The notes beneath the pieces were generated by a model, which was not told the DNA's origin, searched no databases, and saw only the letters and a program-made list of their open reading frames with translations. Both the position numbers and the translations under genes were made by a program. Shown here piece by piece: positions 8,890-16,738 of a stretch of 64,000 nt of DNA. Every line of letters begins with the position of its first letter. Position 1 is the first letter of the stretch. The DNA comes from Sporomusa silvacetica DSM 10669 (lineage in GTDB: Bacteria > Bacillota > Negativicutes > Sporomusales > Sporomusaceae), in the NCBI RefSeq assembly GCF_002257705.1, contig NZ_LSLK01000152.1, positions 62,001 to 126,000 of the forward strand, read 5' to 3'.

Positions 8890-9903
8890 CTATTTTTTTG
8901 CTACATCGATAATTACTTTTACATCATCGATTCTTCGATTTCTCAGATCCTCAAAAACTTGAGGAACTTCATCTAATGTTACAATCTTTGTAGCGTATTT
9001 CTCAGCATTAATCCTGCCCTCACCCATAGCTTCCATTACTCTTAAAAACTCATCTCTGGAATAAGCATATACTGTGATTAAATTTACTTCACCTAATAAA
9101 GCGTGTGACAAAGGTATACCATTTGTATCAGCAGGACTACCCCCGACAAGCATGACTTTTGTTGCCCTTTTGACAACTTTGATCGCCGTTGCTACAGCAG
9201 GCCCTGCACCAGAACATTCAAAGGCCACATCGAATCCAGGACCGCCTGTATATTCCTTTAACTTTTCTACACAATTTTCATCTAATGCATCAAAAATAGC
9301 GTCAACATCGCCCATCGCAAGTATTTTCTTGGCTTTTTCCATATTCGCTTCGACTAATACTACTTTTGAAGCACCATTCATTTTGGCAAAGCTTGCTACT
9401 CCTAAGCCGATAATGCCGCCACCAATAATACAAACTTTATCGCCAATTTTAATATTTGCTCTGTTAACGGCATGAAGTGATGTTGCAATTGGCTCTACCA
9501 TTGCAGCTTCTATCGAACTAACATTATCAGGCACTTTAACTGCTGCATCTGGTACGCAAATAGCAACCTCGCCAAAGCCTCCCATTAATAAAGGTGTATC
9601 AAAACATACATTTTGATGACCAGCCCTGCATAGATCGCATTTTCCACAGCCCATTGCTTCAGATGTTACTCTGTCGCCAACTTTTAGATCCTTATTTGCA
9701 CCAGGATCTAATACTGTTCCACAATATTCATGTCCTAGGACTGTGCCTTTCATCGAGTCACCGATATCATACCAGAAGTGTGTTTCACTGCCGCAGATAC
9801 CTGTTTTATCAATTTGGATCAAAACATGATAGCCATCTGGTTTTGGTGTTTCAGCAGTACCTACTGCTAGTTTGTGTGTACCTTCTAACACCACTACTTT
9901 CAT
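8890..9903 (-). CDS. Zinc-dependent alcohol dehydrogenase, butanediol dehydrogenase-like
   Basis: A 337-residue medium-chain dehydrogenase. The catalytic-zinc ligands are in TGICGSETH and LGHE. The structural-zinc loop CGKCDLCRAGHQNVC has all four cysteines. The NAD-binding motif GGGIIGLG lies near residue 165. It follows acetoin-dehydrogenase-type E1 genes, so interconversion of 2,3-butanediol and acetoin is the most natural job. Threonine or sorbitol dehydrogenase activity cannot be excluded. An AAAGGAG site precedes the ATG. Confidence 0.85.
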   Translation of the reverse strand: MKVVVLEGTHKLAVGTAETPKPDGYHVLIQIDKTGICGSETHFWYDIGDSMKGTVLGHEYCGTVLDPGANKDLKVGDRVTSEAMGCGKCDLCRAGHQNVCFDTPLLMGGFGEVAICVPDAAVKVPDNVSSIEAAMVEPIATSLHAVNRANIKIGDKVCIIGGGIIGLGVASFAKMNGASKVVLVEANMEKAKKILAMGDVDAIFDALDENCVEKLKEYTGGPGFDVAFECSGAGPAVATAIKVVKRATKVMLVGGSPADTNGIPLSHALLGEVNLITVYAYSRDEFLRVMEAMGEGRINAEKYATKIVTLDEVPQVFEDLRNRRIDDVKVIIDVAKK

Positions 9904-9920
9904 TGTTCTTCTCCTTTAAG

Positions 9921-10020
9921 CAACTTATTTTACAAAATAACAGTCTATTCTACAAAATAACAACTTATTTTACAAATATACAACTTATTTTTTTATTAAA
10001 CAACCTATTTTACAATATCT
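9921..10020 (-). repeat. Five-copy 20-bp tandem repeat after acoB
   Basis: Five exact-length units lie at 9921-9940, 9941-9960, 9961-9980, 9981-10000 and 10001-10020. The minus-strand consensus is TTATTTTGTAAAATAAGTTG, and its first 16 bases are a palindrome (TTATTTT, GT, AAAATAA). Units differ by a few substitutions. The unit nearest acoB also encodes the last codons and stop of that gene. The array fills the gap between acoB and the alcohol dehydrogenase. Confidence 0.85.
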
Positions 10021-10976
10021 CTGATTGCATCAGCTATAGATCCAGCGGTTGGGAATATATGCGGTTCCACATCACCCATACCAACACTTATATCAGCCCC
10101 GCAAACTCGCTTAACTGGCTTTTTCAATTCGGCAAAACATTGCTCCGTGATTGCTGCAGCAAACTCTCCGCCAACGCCGCCTGTTTTTGGATGCTCATGA
10201 ACGATAATAACTCTTCCGGTTTTCTTTGCAGAAGCAGCGAAAGTTTCTATATCGAATGGTAAAATCGTTCTCGGGTCGATCAGTTCAACACTGATTCCTT
10301 CTTTTTCAACCTCTTTTATTGCCGCTTCAGTATATGTTCTCATCAACTGGCTGGCAATTACAGTTACATCCTTGCCTTCTTTTACTACATCCGCTTTTCC
10401 CAGAGGAATGATGTAATCGCCTTCCGGTACTTCACCTTTTACGCCGTACATCATTTTGTGTTCCAGGAATACAACCGGATTGTCGCTGCGAATAGCAGCC
10501 TTCAGCAGGCCTTTCGCATCAGCAGCTGTTGATGGGCTAACAACAATCAGTCCCGGAGAATTCATCAGCCAACCTTCAACACAGTTGGAATGATGTAATC
10601 CAAAGTGTCCGCCTGCTCCTTGCGCTGCCCTGAAAACGATCGGCACTGTTGCCTTGCCGCCAGAAACATAACGCAATTTTGCAGCTTCCATAACAATAGG
10701 ATTGAACGCAAGACTGACAAAATCGGCAAACATCAGTTCAACAACCGGCCGTTTGCCGGTCACGGCAGATCCAACTGCCATTGCACAAAAACCAGTCTCA
10801 GCTATTGGTGTTTCAATAACCCTGTCTTCTCCATATTTTTCGATAATGCCTTTGGTTACACCAAAGCAACCGGCACATAGGCCAATATCTTCACCCATTA
10901 AATAAATATTTCCGTCTCTTGTCATTTCTTCTGTAAGAGCGGCATTAATAGCCTGCGATATCGATTTTTTACTCAT
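10005..10976 (-). CDS. acoB: Acetoin/2-oxoacid dehydrogenase E1 component, beta subunit
   Basis: A 323-residue transketolase-like beta subunit. With E1 alpha it binds thiamine diphosphate and cleaves acetoin or decarboxylates a 2-oxo acid, passing the acyl unit to the lipoyl carrier. Typical segments are LMGEDIG near the N terminus, ETPIAETGF with the conserved glutamate, the GAGGHFGLHHS loop and the C-terminal DPRTILPFD region. AGGTGAG-type spacing precedes the ATG. It lies 15 bp after acoA. Assignment to acetoin rather than pyruvate rests on the butanediol dehydrogenase neighbour. Confidence 0.88.
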   Translation of the reverse strand: MSKKSISQAINAALTEEMTRDGNIYLMGEDIGLCAGCFGVTKGIIEKYGEDRVIETPIAETGFCAMAVGSAVTGKRPVVELMFADFVSLAFNPIVMEAAKLRYVSGGKATVPIVFRAAQGAGGHFGLHHSNCVEGWLMNSPGLIVVSPSTAADAKGLLKAAIRSDNPVVFLEHKMMYGVKGEVPEGDYIIPLGKADVVKEGKDVTVIASQLMRTYTEAAIKEVEKEGISVELIDPRTILPFDIETFAASAKKTGRVIIVHEHPKTGGVGGEFAAAITEQCFAELKKPVKRVCGADISVGMGDVEPHIFPTAGSIADAIRDIVK

Positions 10977-10991
10977 GATCTCACCTCCAAA

Positions 10992-11957
10992 TTATTTTGC
11001 AAAAATTTTCCCAGGATCAAGTATATCTTCAGGAGTCTTGTCTGGTTCAGCCAAAGCCGCATCAAATGCTGCATACAAGTTTTTACTCTGTGCTGCATCA
11101 ATAGTATCTAATTCTTCTGCTGTTGCGATTTTACGTACCAACAAGTAATTTCTGCACCATTTGACGCAATCTTTATTGGCCTTGGCATCTTCTACTTCAA
11201 CCAGATCACGATATTGTTGAGGATCTCCAACAAAATGTCCGGACCATCTTGTGGTTTTGAATTCTATAAATTGAGGTTCTCCCTTGCGAGCCTTTGCCAT
11301 AGCCTCCCGCATAACATCTCTTACCAGGAATACGTCATTACCGTCATACGAGGCGGATGGCAATCCAAAACCTAGCCCTCTTTCGGACAAATCATTTATG
11401 GCATTAATTTTCTTGGCTGGCATGGACATTCCCCAGCTATTATTCTGAACGTACCATACGACAGGCAATTTCCAAGCAGCAATCATAGTCAACGCCTCTG
11501 CAATAACGCCTTCGTTCAGTGTTCCGTCGCCACAGCCAATAACGACACAGCCATCTATTTTGTCCAGCTTATAATTAAGTGCAATACCAGCCGCCATGGC
11601 CTGCGTCTGCCCCAGTAAACCAGAATAGGGACCTGCTTTTTTATCAGGTACAAAGTAATGAGTATCGCCCGCCATACCAGCGTTCATGCCATTTGGTTTA
11701 GCAAGCATTTCAGAAATAAATTCATGTTCCCCAAATTTTTTGGAGAGCATCGGACGACTCCTATGTTCAGGTACAATCCAGTCATTGGGACCCAATTCCG
11801 AAAAAGCGCCTACTCCTACTGCCTCATCACCGAGGCCAAGATGATGGAAGCCCCCTGCGATGCCTTTCATTACATACTCTTCACAAATTTCTTCAAACAA
11901 CCTTGAATAGATCATAAATTCATAGGTTTTTAAATACTCCTGTTTTGAATACTCCAT
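10992..11957 (-). CDS. acoA: Acetoin/2-oxoacid dehydrogenase E1 component, alpha subunit
   Basis: A 321-residue thiamine-diphosphate subunit. The cofactor motif runs from GCGDGTLNEG to VQNN about 28 residues later, and the flexible region carrying HHLGLGDEA lies near residue 40. The ATG at 11957 was chosen because GGGAGGGG lies about ten bases upstream; the longer frame would need a TTG overlapping that site. It sits between the E2 catalytic gene and acoB, 34 bp after the former. Confidence 0.88.
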   Translation of the reverse strand: MEYSKQEYLKTYEFMIYSRLFEEICEEYVMKGIAGGFHHLGLGDEAVGVGAFSELGPNDWIVPEHRSRPMLSKKFGEHEFISEMLAKPNGMNAGMAGDTHYFVPDKKAGPYSGLLGQTQAMAAGIALNYKLDKIDGCVVIGCGDGTLNEGVIAEALTMIAAWKLPVVWYVQNNSWGMSMPAKKINAINDLSERGLGFGLPSASYDGNDVFLVRDVMREAMAKARKGEPQFIEFKTTRWSGHFVGDPQQYRDLVEVEDAKANKDCVKWCRNYLLVRKIATAEELDTIDAAQSKNLYAAFDAALAEPDKTPEDILDPGKIFAK

Positions 11958-12016
11958 GAATATTCCCCTCCCTTTTCCCAAAAAAATTTGTTAATTTAAT
12001 CAAGGCTTTTGCTTGA

Positions 12017-12745
12017 TTACAAAGGCAAATATTGTTCCGGATCCTTTAACAAAGCAGTAAATTCGTTCCAAAATCTACCTACAGGAACGCCTTGAATAAG
12101 GGCATGATCAATTGTTAAGGAAAAATATGCTGTCGGTCTTACAATAATCTCCTTATTTTCATTGCATGCAGGCTCATAGAAGATATTACCAACTCCCATA
12201 ATAGCCATAGCCGGAAGATTCAAAATAGGTGTAAATGCACCAACCTCATACATACCCAAGCTTGATAACGTAAATGTACAACCCGACATATCTTCTTTTG
12301 TAAAGGTTCCTGTTGCTACCTTCTGGCTCATAGTTTTTATTTCAGCCGCAATTTGAGAGAGACCTTTGTTTTCAACGTTTTTAATTACAGGCACATATAG
12401 TAAATCCTTTGGGCCACCCGTTCCTACTCCTATGTTGATTGATTTATACATGATAATTTTTTTATCTGTAGAGGTGCAATTCAACGTAGGATCTTGCTGC
12501 AGTATCACTGACACCATTTTGGCAAATAAAGCCGTATAACTTATTTTATGGCCTGCTGCCTTTAATTTTTCTTTATATTCCACAAGCTTAGTAAGATCCG
12601 GTTTTATAAAGGAACTAGCTTGTGCCCTCGTCTGCAGGCTTTCTGTTAAATTTAATTTAATTGCTTTACGTGCCCCCGTAATAGGCAGTGTTTGCAATAT
12701 TTCCTTCCCATCCTCGGTAATTGTACCCGGATCAAAAGATTCCAT
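12017..12745 (-). CDS. Free-standing E2 acyltransferase catalytic domain (acetoin/2-oxoacid dehydrogenase)
   Basis: A 242-residue CAT-fold acyltransferase with no lipoyl and no peripheral subunit-binding domain; ordinary E2 chains are about 400 residues. It begins near the usual LPITGARKAI entry to the catalytic core. It should move the acyl group from dihydrolipoyl to CoA. The family active-site motif HxxxDG reads HALIQG (residues 214-219): histidine is kept but aspartate is replaced by glutamine. The ATG at 12745 has GGGGG upstream; the longer frame begins at a poor TTG inside the lipoyl gene. Confidence 0.8.
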   Translation of the reverse strand: MESFDPGTITEDGKEILQTLPITGARKAIKLNLTESLQTRAQASSFIKPDLTKLVEYKEKLKAAGHKISYTALFAKMVSVILQQDPTLNCTSTDKKIIMYKSINIGVGTGGPKDLLYVPVIKNVENKGLSQIAAEIKTMSQKVATGTFTKEDMSGCTFTLSSLGMYEVGAFTPILNLPAMAIMGVGNIFYEPACNENKEIIVRPTAYFSLTIDHALIQGVPVGRFWNEFTALLKDPEQYLPL

Positions 12746-12767
12746 ATCATTACCCCCAAAGCTTAAT

Positions 12768-13004
12768 TTAGTCTTCGATGATTGTGGCAATTACATCACC
12801 AATTGCAGCCTCAGCACCTTCTTCAACCAGAATCTTATCTATCTTGCCATCGGTATAACATTCCAATGAGTTGGTTATTTTCTCTGAAGATATTTCGCAT
12901 AGTGCCTGTCCTTTAGAAACTTTGTCTCCTTCCTTTACAAACCATTCACTAATTTCTCCAGACTCCATTGTCATGCCAAATTTGGGCATCTGAACATTGT
13001 ACAT
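12768..13004 (-). CDS. Free lipoyl-domain carrier protein
   Basis: A 78-residue protein that is a complete biotinyl/lipoyl hammerhead domain and nothing else. It has PKFGMTMESGEISEW, a central turn with lysine 42 in SEKI as the predicted lipoylation site, and the closing EEGAEAAIGDVIATI. It probably shuttles acyl and electrons between E1, the separate E2 core and a dihydrolipoamide dehydrogenase that is not encoded here. GGGAGGA precedes the ATG. It is the first gene of the operon, 22 bp before the E2 core. Confidence 0.88.
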   Translation of the reverse strand: MYNVQMPKFGMTMESGEISEWFVKEGDKVSKGQALCEISSEKITNSLECYTDGKIDKILVEEGAEAAIGDVIATIIED

Positions 13005-13077
13005 CTTCGAATCCTCCCATAAATTCAATTAATCTGTCAATGCTTTTTCATTTTAAAAAAACTCAACATTTGATTTA

Positions 13078-13106
13078 ATTGTATATTTATAATTATTGAC
13101 TATCAA
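13078..13106 (-). promoter_or_regulatory. Probable sigma-A promoter of the acetoin-type operon
   Basis: On the minus strand TTGATA and TACAAT are separated by 17 bases, about 75 bp before the lipoyl-protein ATG. The spacer starts with a short inverted repeat shared with the -35 box (ATTGA/TCAAT). No sigma-54 signature of the AcoR-regulated type was found here. Confidence 0.5.
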
Positions 13107-13310
13107 TTACCATGCGGTTTAATAAAACTAACTATTATTCGGAATATAATGAATACTTTTTTCCTATTGATTTTATTTCAATTTAGTAGTATACTATTAG
13201 ATTATCGTAATATAAACTGAATTCGTTTGATGGACAATCGAAGAACCCCAGTTATTTATGAGGCCACTAAAAAAATATGGGTTTTCGTTAGAGAATTTCA
13301 TGATTGAATG

Positions 13311-13360
13311 AAAAAAAGGCGGTTTGGGATTCGTTTTTAATCCAAAACCGTCTTTTTTTG
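13311..13360 (-). terminator. Bidirectional terminator hairpin belonging to the transposase remnant
   Basis: Long arms (AAAGGCGGTTTGGGATT and AATCCAAAACCGTCTTT, two mismatches) flank a short loop, with A/T runs on both sides. It lies about 70 bp beyond the stop of the IS1182-type remnant, where such elements carry their own terminator. Confidence 0.65.
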
Positions 13361-13427
13361 TTGAAATTGAGGAACTGTAATAATTTGTGTGGAATTGATA
13401 ATTATATTCCAAGTTTATTACCCCATA

Positions 13428-13625
13428 ATTTTAAAGATTCGTTTTAAATTTACAGCAAATATCGCGACAGCTCCTTGCATTTGCATGCCGATAAGATCCG
13501 AAGATGATGCAATCTCATATCCATGTCTATGTTTTAATTCACTATTTTTAGCTTATATTTTGTACAGTTTTTTCGATTTTTCGCAAAAGGTTATCCTTTG
13601 GGACGACTAAATCATGCTTGGACAT
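13428..13625 (-). pseudogene. Internally deleted IS1182-family transposase remnant
   Basis: The 5' piece (13551-13625) starts with ATG and reads MSKHDLVVPKDNLLRKIEKT, the N-terminal signature of these transposases. The 3' piece (13428-13552) reads AKNSELKHRHGYE, then GMQMQGAVAIFAVNLKRI and a stop, which is the C-terminal signature. About 350-400 residues that normally separate them, including the DDE catalytic core, are missing, and the two pieces are one base out of frame. The family assignment is from memory of the family, not a search. Confidence 0.7.
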
Positions 13626-13702
13626 AGTGACAAATCATTCACATTATTAACTTCTTGTCCCATTAAAAGTTGCTTGGGAGACACTTTACATATTTTAAAA
13701 AT

Positions 13703-13734
13703 TAAGGCTTCTAGAAATTTTCCTAGAAGCCTTA
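13703..13734 (-). terminator. Terminator-like hairpin between decayed genes
   Basis: A perfect 12-bp inverted repeat (TAAGGCTTCTAG/CTAGAAGCCTTA) with an 8-base loop. On the minus strand it is followed by an AT-rich tract with a run of Ts. It lies just after the GNAT-like fragment and probably ended that former gene. Confidence 0.5.
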
Positions 13735-13744
13735 ATATTAATAG

Positions 13745-13998
13745 GGTTATTAATTTTTGAACTTGGTCTGAACGTGCGGCCGCTACAACCCCAACATAGG
13801 ATAGATGCTTTGCCCAGTTTCATATTGTCTGCGCACTCTACTAAAACAACTCGTCCGCCGACAGCCGAAAACGCTTTATCAATTACATCAACATAGTCTA
13901 ATACTTCATTTCCTTTAATTCGGCTGGCATAAACGCCATTTGGGCAAGCTGGCCAATTAAATAGCCATTCTTCATTAAGACCTAGCAGTTTAGCTTTG
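13745..13998 (-). pseudogene. Possible GNAT acetyltransferase fragment
   Basis: One open frame contains LLGLNEEWLFNWPACPNG, then RIKGNEVLDYVDVIDKAFS and VGGRVVLVECADNMKL. The last part resembles the beta-strand before the acetyl-CoA-bound end of GNAT proteins (VxLECxDNxKL). It has no start codon, its upstream part meets a stop, and the sequence after it does not look coding. Identification is tentative. Confidence 0.35.
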
Positions 13999-14068
13999 AG
14001 CGGGCAATTGGGGAAACTTCAAGGACATGGGTCAACCTTGTTCTAAAGTGATCACCTTTAGTAATCAT
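13990..14068 (-). pseudogene. dGTPase (dNTP triphosphohydrolase) fragment
   Basis: From an ATG inside the end of the YgiQ gene the frame reads MITKGDHFRTRLTHVLEVSP followed by IARSKLNC and a stop. GDHxRTRLTHxLEVxxIAR is the signature around the first metal-binding histidine of bacterial Dgt-type HD hydrolases. Everything before and after that motif is missing, so this is a remnant of about 25 codons. Confidence 0.55.
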
Positions 14069-15962
14069 TGAATCTAGCCTTCTTTTTTGTTTTTTGATTT
14101 CGGGAAGAATTTGATCTTCGAGACTTATTCAGTGATTCCCCGTTGCTTACGCTAGTAATAGGCTGTTTGTTGCGGGGCGGCCGAATTAAACATTTTGGTT
14201 CATAACCGATTAAATCCTGTCGGCCTGCTTTACTAAGTGCTTCATAAACCAAATTGTAGTTTTTAGGATCGCGGTATTGCAGCAACGCTCGCTGCAGTCT
14301 CTTGTCATGGTGGTTTTTGGCAACATAGACCTTTTCCCCAGTTAACGGATGAATTTCTGTATAGTACATGCATGTTGATAAGCTTCCCGGAGTGGGAATA
14401 AAATCCTGTACTTGCTCCGGTCGATAGCTAGTATCACGCAAAAATTCAGCCAGTTCAATAGCCTCTTTTAGGCCGGCTCCCGGATGGCTAGACATAAAGT
14501 AGGGTACTAAGTATTGTTTTTTACCCAAGTCTATATTAATTTGTTCATATGCTTTTTTAAATTTCAAGTATGTATTTTTACCAGACTTACCCATTAAATT
14601 TGTAACTTTGGGCGAAATATGTTCGGGAGCAACCTTTAGCTGACCACTGACATGGTGCTCGCATAATTCTCGTAAAAATCCCATATCATTGGCAGCCAAT
14701 AGATAGTCATAACGCAGACCTGACCGAACAAAGACTTTTTTTATCCCTGGAATTTGTCGAATCGCCCTAAGTAATTCTAGATAGTCATGATGGCTGGTGT
14801 TTAAACTCTTGCAGGCATTGGGGAATAGGCACTGCTTGCCGCGGCAGGTTCCTCGATCTGCTTGCTGCTCACAAGCAGGCTGGCGAAAGTTCGCAGTGGG
14901 ACCTCCGACGTCATGGATATAGCCTTTGAAATCTGGCAACTGAACGATTTGAGCAGCTTCCCGCAGTATTGATTCCTGACTGCGACTTTGGATCATTCTT
15001 CCCTGATGGGCATATAAAGCACAAAAAGAGCAACTGCCATAACAGCCGCGATGACTAACGATACTAAACTTTACCTCCTGGATAGCCGGAACGCCGCCAG
15101 CGGCTATATAAGAAGGATGGTAAGTACGCTGATAAGGCAAATCATATATTTCATCCATATCTGCGGTGGAAAGTGGCATTGCTGGTGGATTCTGCACTAC
15201 ATAGTGTTCCCCATGCCCCTGAGCTATCGTTTTTCCCCGAATAGCATCCTGCTCTAAGTATTGGGTTTTAAAAGCTTCCGCAAACTGCACCTTATTGGCA
15301 GTAACATCTTGATAACTCGGTGTTTCAATATAGTCCCACAAATGCTCTATTGATTCTGTAGGATAACAGGTTCCAGGTATATCCCGAATATCTGTGATAT
15401 TCATACCATTCGATAATTGTGCGGCTAACTCTTTAATCTGACTTTCTCCCATACCATAAATTAACAGATCTGCTCTACTATCAATCAGAATAGATCGCCG
15501 CACGCTATCTGACCAATAATCATAATGAGCAAATCGTCTTAAACTAGCTTCAATGCCGCCAATAATGAGCGGGGTATGCTTCCAAATCTCCCTTATTCTG
15601 TTGCAATAAACAATTGTCGCCCGGTCCGGCCTAAGTCCAGCCTGGCCACCGGGCGAATAGTTATCTGTACTGCGGTATTTTTTAGCTGCCGTAAATTTAT
15701 TAAGCATAGAATCAAGGTTGCCTGCCGAAACCAATATTCCTAGTCGCGGCTTACCTAAGCGTTTAAAATCAGAAGTTGAACGCCAATCTGGCTGAGCAAT
15801 TATTCCAACCTTATACCCGTATTTTTCCAGCAACCTACAAATAATCGCAGGACCAAAGCTGGGATGGTCAACATAAGCATCCCCACTTATAAAAAGAAAG
15901 TCCAATTGCTCCCAGCCACGTTTAGCCATATCTTCCTTGGTCATTGGTAAGAAATCTGTCAT
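14058..15962 (-). CDS. YgiQ-family radical SAM protein
   Basis: A 634-residue protein. An N-terminal cobalamin-binding-like domain begins near FISGDAYVDHPSFG. The radical SAM core follows, with its cluster cysteines C307, C311 and C314 in RGCYGSCSFC. The C-terminal tail is basic and rich in serine, arginine and lysine. The family's reaction is unknown, though the fold implies S-adenosylmethionine cleavage at a 4Fe-4S cluster. It lies 21 bp after the RodZ-like gene and its last codons overlap a dGTPase remnant. Confidence 0.88.
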   Translation of the reverse strand: MTDFLPMTKEDMAKRGWEQLDFLFISGDAYVDHPSFGPAIICRLLEKYGYKVGIIAQPDWRSTSDFKRLGKPRLGILVSAGNLDSMLNKFTAAKKYRSTDNYSPGGQAGLRPDRATIVYCNRIREIWKHTPLIIGGIEASLRRFAHYDYWSDSVRRSILIDSRADLLIYGMGESQIKELAAQLSNGMNITDIRDIPGTCYPTESIEHLWDYIETPSYQDVTANKVQFAEAFKTQYLEQDAIRGKTIAQGHGEHYVVQNPPAMPLSTADMDEIYDLPYQRTYHPSYIAAGGVPAIQEVKFSIVSHRGCYGSCSFCALYAHQGRMIQSRSQESILREAAQIVQLPDFKGYIHDVGGPTANFRQPACEQQADRGTCRGKQCLFPNACKSLNTSHHDYLELLRAIRQIPGIKKVFVRSGLRYDYLLAANDMGFLRELCEHHVSGQLKVAPEHISPKVTNLMGKSGKNTYLKFKKAYEQINIDLGKKQYLVPYFMSSHPGAGLKEAIELAEFLRDTSYRPEQVQDFIPTPGSLSTCMYYTEIHPLTGEKVYVAKNHHDKRLQRALLQYRDPKNYNLVYEALSKAGRQDLIGYEPKCLIRPPRNKQPITSVSNGESLNKSRRSNSSRNQKTKKKARFNDY

Positions 15963-15983
15963 GTTGCTAGATTTACCTCATTC

Positions 15984-16733
15984 CTATTGTGTAATTCCGG
16001 TCTGTGTAAACGTTTTGACCACTACTTCACCATTACCACCAATTTTACCCACAGGGCTGCCGTTGTATACTAAATCAACAACACCGGCATTGCCAAATTT
16101 GACTGACAGTTTATTCGCAGCTTCCCAAGTTATTGATTCACCACTTTTAGGAGTACCTTCATATATCTCCTTACCATCTGCTATTATTTGCGTCCAACAC
16201 TGAGCACTATATTTAGCAGTTACAATCACTTTGGCTGCCGGATTTGTTGGAGTTACCGACTGAACCGCCGGAGTAGGCTCAGAACCTTGTTGCGCCTGTT
16301 GTGGGGTTATAGCTGGTGGTGGAACTGGAGCAGATTGTTGGCTCTCCGATAACCACCAGATTAATCCAATTATTATAAGGGCGGCTGCCATGGCAGCTAT
16401 AGTAAGCATTTTTTTAAAGCCTCCACCACTACCTCTACGTGGGGATGAGCTGACTGGTATTACTTCCTGCTGCTTCTCTGCAATTATATTCTCATTTGTC
16501 TGCTCTTTATTTTGGCAATATAACTCTATTACCGTTTGAGGATCAAGTCCCAAAAAGGTAGCATAGTTGCGGATAAAACCTTTTAAATATACTTCACCGG
16601 GGACAATGTCATAGTCACCTTCTTCAATAGCGTTAAGATAAAGTGCTCTAATGCTTATAGCACTTTCAACATCTTTAATTGACAGAGCTTTTTTTATACG
16701 TTCAGCGCGCAAAAATTCCCCTACTGTTTGCAA
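15984..16733 (-). CDS. rodZ: RodZ-like cell-shape protein (HTH, one TM, DUF4115)
   Basis: A 249-residue bitopic membrane protein. An N-terminal Cro-like helix-turn-helix (TVGEFLRAERIKKALSIKDV to about residue 72) should contact MreB-type filaments. A basic segment and one membrane helix follow (about 112-128), then a proline/glutamine linker and an extracytoplasmic beta domain from about residue 165. The start is TTG with GGAGGT eight bases upstream, inside the end of the selenouridine synthase gene, so translation is probably coupled. Confidence 0.85.
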   Translation of the reverse strand: MQTVGEFLRAERIKKALSIKDVESAISIRALYLNAIEEGDYDIVPGEVYLKGFIRNYATFLGLDPQTVIELYCQNKEQTNENIIAEKQQEVIPVSSSPRRGSGGGFKKMLTIAAMAAALIIIGLIWWLSESQQSAPVPPPAITPQQAQQGSEPTPAVQSVTPTNPAAKVIVTAKYSAQCWTQIIADGKEIYEGTPKSGESITWEAANKLSVKFGNAGVVDLVYNGSPVGKIGGNGEVVVKTFTQTGITQ

Positions 16734-16738
16734 AACAA

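Noticed and set aside
13005..13200. Sigma-54 promoter expected for AcoR-regulated acetoin operons
   Set aside because: No GG/GC pair with the required spacing was found; a sigma-A-like pair fits better.
13900..14030. In-frame TGA (PCP-stop-SFPNCP) that could be a selenocysteine codon, suggested by the nearby selenouridine synthase
   Set aside because: The upstream part is better explained by a dGTPase fragment in another frame, no start codon or SECIS-like stem was evident, and the region is decayed.
14058..14200. YgiQ C terminus as a frameshifted or truncated end
   Set aside because: The basic tail is in the normal place for the family and the length is within the usual range.
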